Source: Phycisphaerae bacterium
Lineage (GTDB): Bacteria; Planctomycetota; Phycisphaerae; Tepidisphaerales; Tepidisphaeraceae
Direction: 5' to 3'
Length of the DNA stretch: 5,732 bases
Assembly: GCA_014380825.1 (NCBI GenBank)
Contig: JACMJD010000027.1
Coordinates: 1 to 5,732 of the forward strand
Program-made: the position numbers and the translations under genes
Shown here: positions 1 to 5,732 of the stretch, in pieces
Layout: the number at the start of each line of letters is the position of its first letter
Position numbering within the stretch: the stretch's first letter is position 1
Notes under the pieces: model-generated
Databases searched by the model: none
What the model was told of the DNA's origin: nothing
The model's input: the letters and a program-made list of their open reading frames with translations, nothing else

Positions 1-26
1 CTCCCGCGAAGGCGTGACTCGACAAA

Positions 27-2270
27 TCACTGCTTGACCGTGTTCTTCCCGCCACGGGCGTCGAGTGAGTCGGATGAGCCGCCGCCGACGAGCGTGTCCC
101 TGCCGTTGCCGCCACGGAGCGTGTCGGCGTCGGCGCCGCCATAAATTTTGAAGCGCGTGTTGATGTCCGCGTCCACGTCCACGCGGTCGCGGCCGTCGCC
201 GGTGAAGATCTGGATCACTTCCGTCGCCGGATCGACGTTGATCACCTGCTGGATCGCGTTGTCGATGATGACGACGAGCGATTCCTTCTTCGGATCGGGC
301 TGGCTGGCGGATCTCTGGATCTGCACGCGGTTGTTCGCCGCGCCTCCGCCGATCAGGTAGCCGGGCAGAAAGTCCAGCGCGAGCTGGATCGGATCGATCT
401 TCACGAACTTGAGCACGCGAACGGCTTTCTTCTTCACGCCCTGGGCGCCGTCCTTGTCGTGTACGGAGAACCGTACCTCGTTTCCAAAGATCGCATCTTC
501 CTCTTGGTAAACGTGGTCGCGGAGCAGCACGCCGCCGATCGGAAGCTGGCCGAACTGCACCGTGCCGTCGCGCCAGTCGATATCTACTTTCAGCTCGTCG
601 TTCTCGCCCGGGTCGCTGACGCTGATCAGCGCCGGCGTGGACGCGCTCGGTGAAGTCACCGGAGGAAGTGTCACTTTGATGGTCGGCTTGACGTTCTTCA
701 CGACCAGCGGAAAGATGCGGTTAGCGACGCGGCCGTCCGGCGCGGTCACCTTCACGCGCACGTTTCGCACCGCGTCACCGGGGAGGTTATCGATGTACCG
801 GTGCAGCGGCTTCTTGCCGGCGGGGACGAACGAACCGTTGCCGTCGAAGTCCCAGCGACACACGGAGCCCTTGATGTCTTCGGACGGGATGGCTTGGAAG
901 ACGATCGACGCGCCTTCGTCGATCTGGCCATCCGACGTGCCGATGTTTTCTTCGAACGCCTTGAGTCGCACGGTGAACTTGGGCTTGTCGGGCTGGCCAG
1001 TGCCGATCACGGCGTGGAGTTCCTGTCCGCGGCCGTCGTTGCCGTTGAAGATCAGCGTGCCGTTGACGTTCACGAGGTTTGAGGGATCGGTACCGGCGTC
1101 GCCTTTGACGAGCGTGATGGTGTTGCCGTCGCTCTGAAACAGCCGCGCGACGCTCGACTTGTCGAGCGCGTTGAAGAATACCGTCGAGGCGACCGCTGTC
1201 AGGCGTCCAGGTTGCGTGCCGCCGTCGGGGCCGCCGTCTTCGGGGCCAACAGGCGTGGCAGTCGTGCCGGCGGCGAGCTTGTATAACCGTCGCGTCACAC
1301 CCGTGCGCGCTAGCGAGAAGAACAGCGTGCCGTTGACGTTGACCATATCGCGGATCGCGTTGAGATCAGGTGTGCCAGTAAACGAGGTCACGACTGAGCG
1401 GGTCGTTCCGTCGGTCACCCAGATCTGGTAGTTCCCGGCGGTCTTTGCGAGGAAGAAGAGCTTATCGCCCACGACGGTGAGGCCGAACGGAAACGCATCC
1501 GCGCCCATCGGCCCGCCGCCGACAAAGTTCGCGCTAGTACCGTCGCTGCTGTAGAGGTGTCGCGAACCAATCGCGTTGTGGGCGGTGAAGAACAGCTTGC
1601 TCTTGAAAGCGACGAAGTTGTCGGGCGCGGAATCGCCGTCGCCAGCCTTGATGTCCGCCACGAGGTGCGCGCTGTTGCCGTCGCTCGCCCACAGTTCACT
1701 GCCGTTGGCGGCGTCGCGTCCGATGAAGAAGAAGGTGTTGCCGACACCCAGGACCCTCTCGCCGGCTGTCGAGAAGCTGCCGCTGACGAGCGAGTGCCCG
1801 GCGGCGTCGGTCGTCTTGTAGAGCTTTCCGCCGGCTTCGAAAAAGACGTTGCCGTTGGCGTATCCGAGCCCGTTGACCCCGGTTGAACCGGACACGCCGC
1901 TCAGCGCGGTGAGCTTCCGCGTCGTCGGCAGCGTGCCTTCGGTGACCCAGATATTGGGGCCGGGGCTTGGGCCGCCGTCGTCCACGACGAAATATGCTTT
2001 GGCGCCGACCGACACCATCTGGCGGGGGCTGGCATCACCTACCGCGTTGACGCCAGGCAAGATTGCAGTCCCTGCGGCCGTGCCGTCGGTGAGGAAGACT
2101 TGGCGGTCGAGCGTCGGGTGCAGGCCGATGAAAAGCATCTTGCTGCCGATGACGGCGTAGTACGGTTGCGTCGTCTCGAGCGCCGATCCGGAGTCGGCGC
2201 CGGGAAGGAGGTCTTTGACGAGCGTCGCGTCGGCAAGCAATCGTCGCGTCTCGAGAGTTTCGAAATTCAT
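27..2270 (-). CDS. LEPR-xLL / ELWxxDGT-repeat / PKD / RTX-like surface protein (downstream paralogue)
   Basis: Predicted exported structural or adhesive protein of 747 aa with no enzyme motif visible. Residues 3-12 (FETLETRRLL) are a LEPR-xLL leader right after the start; there is no classical hydrophobic signal peptide. Nine ELWxxDGT-type units begin near residues 57, 106, 149, 192, 238, 282, 328, 376 and 417; the best are QVFLTDGTAAGT and QIWVTDGTTRS. Two PKD-like folds follow: about 447-525 with RWDFDGNG, and about 529-621 with DIDWRDGT. A beta-rich stretch (about 635-690) leads into an RTX-like tail, 690-742, with GGNGRDTLVGG. The ATG overlaps the TGA of the upstream paralogue (ATGA) and has GGAG 5 nt before it, which fixes the start and suggests translational coupling. 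The protein is co-linear with its neighbour over its full length. The stop is TGA, and only 26 bases follow it in the window. The gene call is very secure; role and location are inferred from domain content. Confidence 0.95.
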   Translation of the reverse strand: MNFETLETRRLLADATLVKDLLPGADSGSALETTQPYYAVIGSKMLFIGLHPTLDRQVFLTDGTAAGTAILPGVNAVGDASPRQMVSVGAKAYFVVDDGGPSPGPNIWVTEGTLPTTRKLTALSGVSGSTGVNGLGYANGNVFFEAGGKLYKTTDAAGHSLVSGSFSTAGERVLGVGNTFFFIGRDAANGSELWASDGNSAHLVADIKAGDGDSAPDNFVAFKSKLFFTAHNAIGSRHLYSSDGTSANFVGGGPMGADAFPFGLTVVGDKLFFLAKTAGNYQIWVTDGTTRSVVTSFTGTPDLNAIRDMVNVNGTLFFSLARTGVTRRLYKLAAGTTATPVGPEDGGPDGGTQPGRLTAVASTVFFNALDKSSVARLFQSDGNTITLVKGDAGTDPSNLVNVNGTLIFNGNDGRGQELHAVIGTGQPDKPKFTVRLKAFEENIGTSDGQIDEGASIVFQAIPSEDIKGSVCRWDFDGNGSFVPAGKKPLHRYIDNLPGDAVRNVRVKVTAPDGRVANRIFPLVVKNVKPTIKVTLPPVTSPSASTPALISVSDPGENDELKVDIDWRDGTVQFGQLPIGGVLLRDHVYQEEDAIFGNEVRFSVHDKDGAQGVKKKAVRVLKFVKIDPIQLALDFLPGYLIGGGAANNRVQIQRSASQPDPKKESLVVIIDNAIQQVINVDPATEVIQIFTGDGRDRVDVDADINTRFKIYGGADADTLRGGNGRDTLVGGGSSDSLDARGGKNTVKQ
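39..206 (-). repeat. RTX-like glycine/aspartate repeats, C-terminus of the downstream paralogue
   Basis: This segment encodes residues 689-744. It contains GDGRDRVDVD, then GGADADTLRGG, GNGRDTLVGG and a serine-rich GGSSDSLDARGG. It resembles hemolysin-type GGxGxDxLx nonapeptides, which bind calcium and fold as a beta-roll. There are only about three to four units, some degenerate: NGRD replaces the usual GNDx spacing and the final unit is GGKN. Calcium binding is expected from the family and not demonstrated. Confidence 0.75.
996..2234 (-). repeat. Nine-unit ELWxxDGT repeat array in the downstream paralogue
   Basis: This segment encodes about residues 13-425. The cores in order are QVFLTDGT, NIWVTEGT, KLYKTTDA, ELWASDGN, HLYSSDGT, QIWVTDGT, RLYKLAAG, RLFQSDGN and ELHAVIGT. 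Spacing is 49, 43, 43, 46, 44, 46, 48 and 41 residues. Units 3, 7 and 9 have lost the DGT box, as they have in the upstream paralogue. As there, a lone LVKDL half-unit at residues 17-21 sits ahead of the first core and the last core has no such half. Confidence 0.84.
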
Positions 2271-4549
2271 TGCTTCTCCGTATCCGCGCCGCCGCGGCCA
2301 TCCAGGCTGTCGCTGCTGCCACCGCCAATGAGCGTGTCGTTGCCGGCGCCACCGCGGAGCGTGTCCTTTCCACTACCGCCGAAGATCGATATGTCGAGCG
2401 GGAAACTCGGATCCACGTCGACGCGATCGTTCCCGTCGCCGGCGTACACGATGATCGGCGGCGCATTGGTCGGCACTTGGATGACCTTGCTCGTGAGGCC
2501 GATGATGATCAGCATATCGTCTTCGGCATCGGTGACCGTGTTCGGCTTGATCTGAATCCGGTCGTCGCCGCTGGTGCCACCGATGTACGTACCGAGCAGG
2601 CCAAGCGCCTTGCCGGTCGGATCGTCGGGCAGGAAGGTGCTGACCTCCGTGACGATCACGCTGTGCTTCTTGGTTTTGGAGACGTCGCCATCGTTCACCG
2701 TGATGCGCACGTCGTTGCCGAACAACGCCTGTTCGGTGAAGACCTTCACACCGCTGAATACGCCGCTGCGATCCAGCGGCACCGTGCTGGTTGAGCCGTC
2801 TTCCCAGGTGATGTCGTACGTCTTGATTTTTCCGCTCTTGACGTCCGGATCGCTCACGCTGCCGAAGAACGGCATCGGCGTCCAGGTTGTAAAGAACCCC
2901 GGCATCGTCAATTTGATTTTCGGCGGGACGTTGTTCACGGTGAGCGGAACCGTGGCGTTGTAGAATTTGTCCTCGCCAGCCGGTTTCACCTTGATGCGCA
3001 CATTCACCGTGGGAGCAACAAAGTTATCGAGGTATTCGTGCGTCGGCTTTCTGGATTTGCCCAGATAGATGAGCTTGCCGTCGCCGAAGTCCCAGTAGAT
3101 TTTTTCGATCTGAGCGCCGGTGGGGATCGCTTCGAACGTGAGGCTTTCGCCTTCGTCGATGACGTTCGTATGGCCCTTTGCGTTGGCGTGAATCTTGAGG
3201 CGGACGTTAAACTGGGTTGGATTTGGGGTACTGCCACCGCTCAGCGCGTGCAGCTCGGCGCCGTGCGCATCTTCAGTTGCCTGGAAGATCAACGTGCCGT
3301 TGAGATTGGTGAATCCGGTTGGGTTGAAGCCAATATCGCCGCCAACCGGCGAGATCGTGCTCCCGTCGCTGACGAACAGGCGCGACTTGCTCGCGCCATC
3401 AAGGCCGGCGAAGTAGACATTCGATCCGATCGGGAAAAGGAATCCCGCGCCGCCGCCGCCCGCGCTGCCAAGCGTCACCTTCGCCGCCGTCGTTCCGCCG
3501 CTCAGCTTGTAGAGCTGAAATGGCAAGCCTGCATCCTGGTAAGTGAAGAACAGCGTGCCGTTCACGTTGGTCAGGTCGCGGAACGACGCGTTCGGGAGCG
3601 ATGTGACCTTTGTCGCGGTCGTGCCGTCGGTTCGGTAGATCTGCCTGTCCGTGTCGTTGAACTGCGCGGTGAAGAACGCGGTGTTGCCAACGGTGGTGAA
3701 CGTGTGCGGTGTCGAGCTTTTGAACAAGCCCGGATTGATGTCGGCGATGAGTGCCGTGCCTGCGGCCGTCCCGTTCGTGCGCCACAGTTCCGTGCCGTTG
3801 TGATTCCAGTCCATGCCGAACACGAGCTGGCCGTTTACGGTCGTGCCGCGCGTGAACGATGCGGTGCCGAGATCGGTCGGATCGCTGAGCAGCGTCGCAC
3901 CGCCGCCGCTGGTCGCCCACAACGATTGATCGACGGTGGGATCGGTTGCCGTGAACACGGCGACGCTTCCCACATCGCCGATCCACGCGATGTCTTCGAG
4001 TGTTGCGCTCACGGTCGCTTGCGCGCCGGCGCCATTGATCACAAACAGCCCGGGCAAATCGAACAACGAGTAGTAAAAGTTGCCGCTGTTGAAATGAAAA
4101 CTGACGACGCCGTCAGGCGCGTTGGTGAGTTTGACCGTGCCACCTGGCGTGCCGTCGGTTCGCCAGACCTGCGAGTCGGCGCCGTTGTCTTCGGCGCCGA
4201 AGTAGACCACGCCGTTGCCGACGGTGAACCCGTAAGGCTGCGAGCTGCCGGCGCCGGGGTTGATGTCCTTCAACAGCGTCGTCCCCGCAGCCGTTCCATC
4301 CGAGATCCACAGCTCGTAGCCGTGATCTTCGTCGATCGCGCTAAAGACGATCTTGTTGCCGAATACCACAGGTCGCGTGAACTCGCTGAGAAACGAAACG
4401 CTGGAATCCGGCCCGGCGAAGATGTCCTTCACCAGCACCGCGTCCGCGAGCATCGTGCGCGATTCAAGCGGTTCGATCGCGGTGGATAGTTTCAGGCGTT
4501 GCTTAGAATTGCGCCGACAATTGCCACGATGAGATGAACGAGACGTCAC
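2267..4549 (-). CDS. LEPR-xLL / ELWxxDGT-repeat / PKD / RTX-like surface protein (upstream paralogue)
   Basis: Predicted exported structural or adhesive protein of 760 aa, first of a tandem pair. A basic 24-residue N-terminal extension precedes the LEPR-xLL leader IEPLESRTMLA (25-35); no hydrophobic signal sequence is seen. Nine ELWxxDGT-type units start near residues 79, 127, 167, 209, 254, 303, 345, 390 and 432; the clearest are ELWISDGTAAGT and ELWRTNGTAAGT. A PKD-like fold with YWDFGDG (485-491) spans about 463-540, and a second with DITWEDGS (579-586) spans about 541-635. A degenerate beta-rich segment (about 650-700) leads to an RTX-like calcium-binding tail (703-755) with GGAGNDTLIGG. 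The start is GTG, with GGGAGG 6 nt upstream. The reading frame is open back to a TAA at 4631-4633 and offers no other start codon, and the leader motif lies just inside. The first gene lies 138 bp downstream of the MlaD-like gene and overlaps the next paralogue by 4 bp. Function beyond the surface-protein inference is unknown. Confidence 0.94.
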   Translation of the reverse strand: MTSRSSHRGNCRRNSKQRLKLSTAIEPLESRTMLADAVLVKDIFAGPDSSVSFLSEFTRPVVFGNKIVFSAIDEDHGYELWISDGTAAGTTLLKDINPGAGSSQPYGFTVGNGVVYFGAEDNGADSQVWRTDGTPGGTVKLTNAPDGVVSFHFNSGNFYYSLFDLPGLFVINGAGAQATVSATLEDIAWIGDVGSVAVFTATDPTVDQSLWATSGGGATLLSDPTDLGTASFTRGTTVNGQLVFGMDWNHNGTELWRTNGTAAGTALIADINPGLFKSSTPHTFTTVGNTAFFTAQFNDTDRQIYRTDGTTATKVTSLPNASFRDLTNVNGTLFFTYQDAGLPFQLYKLSGGTTAAKVTLGSAGGGGAGFLFPIGSNVYFAGLDGASKSRLFVSDGSTISPVGGDIGFNPTGFTNLNGTLIFQATEDAHGAELHALSGGSTPNPTQFNVRLKIHANAKGHTNVIDEGESLTFEAIPTGAQIEKIYWDFGDGKLIYLGKSRKPTHEYLDNFVAPTVNVRIKVKPAGEDKFYNATVPLTVNNVPPKIKLTMPGFFTTWTPMPFFGSVSDPDVKSGKIKTYDITWEDGSTSTVPLDRSGVFSGVKVFTEQALFGNDVRITVNDGDVSKTKKHSVIVTEVSTFLPDDPTGKALGLLGTYIGGTSGDDRIQIKPNTVTDAEDDMLIIIGLTSKVIQVPTNAPPIIVYAGDGNDRVDVDPSFPLDISIFGGSGKDTLRGGAGNDTLIGGGSSDSLDGRGGADTEKQ
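2274..2279 (-). promoter_or_regulatory. Ribosome-binding site of the downstream paralogue, inside the upstream gene
   Basis: On the minus strand GGAGAA, with GGAG ending 5 nt before the ATG at 2270, lies within the last codons (Glu-Lys) of the upstream paralogue. Together with the ATGA stop/start overlap at 2267-2270 it supports re-initiation by ribosomes finishing the upstream gene. Confidence 0.75.
2279..2452 (-). repeat. RTX-like glycine/aspartate repeats, C-terminus of the upstream paralogue
   Basis: This segment encodes residues 700-757: GDGNDRVDVD, GGSGKDTLRGG, GAGNDTLIGG, then GGSSDSLDGRGGAD. The match to the calcium-binding GGxGxDxLx pattern is closer than in the downstream paralogue, for example GAGNDTL. 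Both proteins end in Lys-Gln directly after this block, so no extra sorting domain (PEP-CTERM, dockerin or type IX sorting domain) follows it. Confidence 0.8.
3230..4444 (-). repeat. Nine-unit ELWxxDGT repeat array in the upstream paralogue
   Basis: This segment encodes about residues 36-440. Each unit runs roughly as (V/L)xFxAxDxxxGxELWxSDGTxxGTxLLKDI. The ELW-equivalent cores read ELWISDGT, QVWRTDGT, GLFVINGA, SLWATSGG, ELWRTNGT, QIYRTDGT, QLYKLSGG, RLFVSDGS and ELHALSGG. Core spacing is 48, 40, 42, 45, 49, 42, 45 and 42 residues. The last unit lacks the LVKDI-like half, and the N-terminus supplies one (AVLVKDI, 37-43), as expected of a closed beta-propeller. The repeats are visible directly; the propeller fold is inference. 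Confidence 0.85.
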
Positions 4550-4554
4550 GGTAA

Positions 4555-4561
4555 TCCTCCC
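4555..4561 (-). promoter_or_regulatory. Strong Shine-Dalgarno sequence selecting a GTG start
   Basis: The minus-strand sequence GGGAGGA contains GGAGG, ending 6 nt before the GTG at 4549. It is by far the best ribosome-binding site in the window. It decides the non-ATG start, since no ATG occurs in frame before residue 33, which is already inside the LEPR-xLL leader. Confidence 0.8.
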
Positions 4562-4593
4562 AATGAGCCCGCAGAAGTGTTCTGAGGCTGATG

Positions 4594-4620
4594 AGGATAC
4601 CGTTTGAGTCGGGCGATCCT
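4594..4620 (-). other. Imperfect inverted repeat in the leader of the upstream paralogue
   Basis: Read on the minus strand, AGGAT pairs with ATCCT (5 bp). After an unpaired 3x1 internal loop, CCG pairs with CGG around a 7-nt loop. No T-run follows, so it is not a classical terminator. It sits about 33 nt upstream of the Shine-Dalgarno sequence, so it could be a leader hairpin or chance. Confidence 0.25.
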
Positions 4621-4687
4621 GCGCGAAATCTTATGTAGTAGATGTAGAAGCGGTGTTAGGTTGAGTAAAGGGTGAAGAGTCGACCGT

Positions 4688-5680
4688 CTATTTGAGCTTC
4701 AGCGAAACGCCTTCCTCTTCCCATTGCTGGACGAGGCGTTTCAGGTCTTTGACCGTCAGATTCAGCTCGCGCGACGTGTCGACCAAGCTCTCGTAAAGCT
4801 TCGGGTCGTTCACCAGCGCACCGGCCGTCCCTTGTCCCTTGTCGACTTTTTCGGCGATGGATTGGAACTGATCCAGCAGCTTGGCGATTTGCGTTAACCG
4901 ATCGCCCATCTGGCGCGAAAGCGATTCGATATTGTTGCCCGCCCGCGTGACTTGCGTGCGGGCATCCGTCATCGTCTCGCTGGCCTGCGTCGAAGTCTTT
5001 TGAATGTCGTCGGCGAACTTGTCGAGCTTGGTCGCGATGGCCTTCGCGCTTTCGGTGACTTCGCGAAGGTTGGAGATCGATGTCTTTAGATCGCCCTGAG
5101 TCTTGGGATCGCCAACCAGACCATGCATCGCGTCGATCACGCGGCCCACGTTTTTCACCTGGGCGTCCATGTTCTTGATGATGCCCGACTCACGGAATTC
5201 ACGGACGGTGGTTGTCAGCTCGCCAGCGAGATCGCCGAATTCGGATGGGAGGATGTCACCCAGCCCGACGAACTCCGCCTGAATGAGCTGGCCATTCTTC
5301 AGCGGCTCGCTCGACGGGCCATCCGTGGTTTCCAATGTGACCGATGAACCCGCGCCCAGCAGGCTTGCTGTTCGGATGACGGCCTTGATGTTGCCGGGCA
5401 GTGCGGGCTCGCGATTGACCGTCGCTTCGAAGAAGACCCGCGCCTTGGTCTCTTCATCGATCCACACGCGCGTGACGTGTCCGCTGTCGACGCCGCGGTA
5501 GAGGATGGGCGAGCCGTCCGCCACGCCGTCGGCACGGACGGTGACGAAGCGCACGAGGATCGTCTCAGGACCCCAGAATGCCGCGACGTTTCCGCCGAAC
5601 TTCAGGATCATCCCGCCAAGCACGACCAACGCGAGCATGACGGTCGCGCCCAGCAGCACATTTCGACTGTAATTAGACAT
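4688..5680 (-). CDS. MCE/MlaD-family lipid-transport substrate-binding protein
   Basis: Likely the membrane-anchored, periplasm-facing lipid-binding subunit of an Mla-type ABC transporter, which moves phospholipids or other hydrophobic molecules between the membranes of diderm bacteria. The 330-aa protein has one N-terminal membrane segment (about 8-27, NVLLGATVMLALVVLGGMIL). An MCE domain covers about 40-118, seen in the segment DGVADGSPILYRGVDSGHVT and in ASLLGAGSSVTLE. A long, mostly helical coiled-coil-like tail covers about 141-315. The tail includes the phrase GQGTAGALVNDPKLYESLVD (283-301), typical of MCE proteins, and ends WEEEGVSLKLK, so it looks full length. It is longer than E. coli MlaD (about 180 aa), as is common for MCE proteins with helical tails. 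An in-frame TAA at 5693-5695 leaves the ATG at 5680 as the first possible start; only a weak GGG (5688-5690) precedes it. The usual permease and ATPase partners are not in the window and may lie upstream. The family call is strong; the transported lipid is unknown. Confidence 0.93.
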   Translation of the reverse strand: MSNYSRNVLLGATVMLALVVLGGMILKFGGNVAAFWGPETILVRFVTVRADGVADGSPILYRGVDSGHVTRVWIDEETKARVFFEATVNREPALPGNIKAVIRTASLLGAGSSVTLETTDGPSSEPLKNGQLIQAEFVGLGDILPSEFGDLAGELTTTVREFRESGIIKNMDAQVKNVGRVIDAMHGLVGDPKTQGDLKTSISNLREVTESAKAIATKLDKFADDIQKTSTQASETMTDARTQVTRAGNNIESLSRQMGDRLTQIAKLLDQFQSIAEKVDKGQGTAGALVNDPKLYESLVDTSRELNLTVKDLKRLVQQWEEEGVSLKLK

Positions 5681-5732
5681 CGCGCGGCCCTTTTAGTGCG
5701 AATCCGCGGTTCACGCAAGTAAGTGTGGCCAA
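5681..5732 (-). other. Upstream flank of the MlaD-like gene; no identifiable gene
   Basis: The 52 bases hold no recognisable motif. An in-frame TAA at 5693-5695 rules out an N-terminal extension of the MlaD-like protein. Another minus-strand frame stays open from the window edge and stops at a TAA overlapping the MlaD-like start region. It could be the last codons of an upstream gene, perhaps an ABC ATPase, but its roughly 19 codons match nothing I recognise. Confidence 0.4.

Larger units (their letters stand above)
4550..4687 (-). other. 138-bp intergenic region between the MlaD-like gene and the paralogue pair
   Basis: No gene is seen here. By eye the stretch is less GC-rich than the flanking genes. 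It holds the Shine-Dalgarno sequence at 4555-4561 and an imperfect inverted repeat at 4594-4620. A -10-like TAAGAT (minus strand, 4628-4633) has no convincing -35 at 16-18 nt. No GC-rich hairpin followed by a T-run was found, so neither a terminator nor a promoter can be called. A short direct repeat, ATGTAG-TAG-ATGTAG, lies at 4633-4647. Confidence 0.6.

Noticed and set aside
1..26. Terminator after the downstream paralogue
   Set aside because: Only 26 bases remain after the stop; a tiny CGC/GCG inverted repeat has no T-run, so nothing can be called.
562..1137. Plus-strand open frame of 191 codons opposite the downstream paralogue
   Set aside because: It is an antisense shadow with no recognisable domain, and the minus-strand frame there encodes clear PKD-like folds.
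3399..3986. Minus-strand frame of 195 codons inside the upstream paralogue
   Set aside because: It is an alternative frame with an Arg/His-rich low-complexity translation, explained by the repeat gene in the correct frame.
3038..4489. Plus-strand open frame of 483 codons opposite the upstream paralogue
   Set aside because: The translation is rich in Arg, Ala, Val and Glu with no domain or motif. It lies wholly antisense to a well-supported repeat protein, and long antisense frames are expected in GC-rich coding DNA.
27..4549. Internal repetition as a sign of CRISPR or a mobile element
   Set aside because: The repetition is at protein level in phase with codons, with diverged DNA and no terminal inverted repeats, spacers or transposase.
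4628..4633. TAAGAT as a -10 promoter element for the paralogue pair
   Set aside because: No acceptable -35 hexamer lies 16-18 nt upstream, so the single hexamer is too weak to call.

Overview
The window looks like a piece of a GC-rich planctomycete chromosome. The main clue is the N-terminal motif of the two large proteins (IEPLESRTMLA and FETLETRRLLA). This is the LEPR-xLL type of leader that is very common in large surface or extracellular proteins of Planctomycetota. The ESLESRRLL-like flavour recalls Phycisphaerae/Tepidisphaerales, but that finer placement is inference from memory.

All three supported genes lie on the minus strand, so the region reads from right to left. At 5680-4688 is a complete MCE/MlaD-family protein: a membrane-anchored, periplasm-facing lipid-transport component with a long helical tail. 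The 52 bases before it (5681-5732) hold no identifiable gene. After a 138-bp gap (4687-4550), two long paralogous genes follow, at 4549-2267 (760 aa) and 2270-27 (747 aa). They overlap by 4 bp (ATGA), and the second has its Shine-Dalgarno sequence inside the end of the first, so they are probably co-transcribed and translationally coupled.

The two paralogues share one architecture from end to end: a LEPR-xLL leader, nine ELWxxDGT-type repeats of about 40-49 residues, two PKD-like immunoglobulin folds, a degenerate beta-rich stretch, and a short glycine/aspartate-rich RTX-like calcium-binding tail. The repeat degeneracies match unit by unit, which points to duplication of a whole gene. They are predicted to be exported, calcium-stabilised structural or adhesive surface proteins. 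No catalytic domain is visible. A functional link with the MlaD-like gene is not shown: the gap carries a strong ribosome-binding site for the first paralogue but no clear terminator or promoter.

No RNA gene, mobile element, CRISPR array or integration site was found. The numerous plus-strand ORFs, including one of 483 codons, are shadows of the real genes. I see no clearly new biological system. The most interesting feature is the tandem pair of predicted nine-blade propeller proteins.
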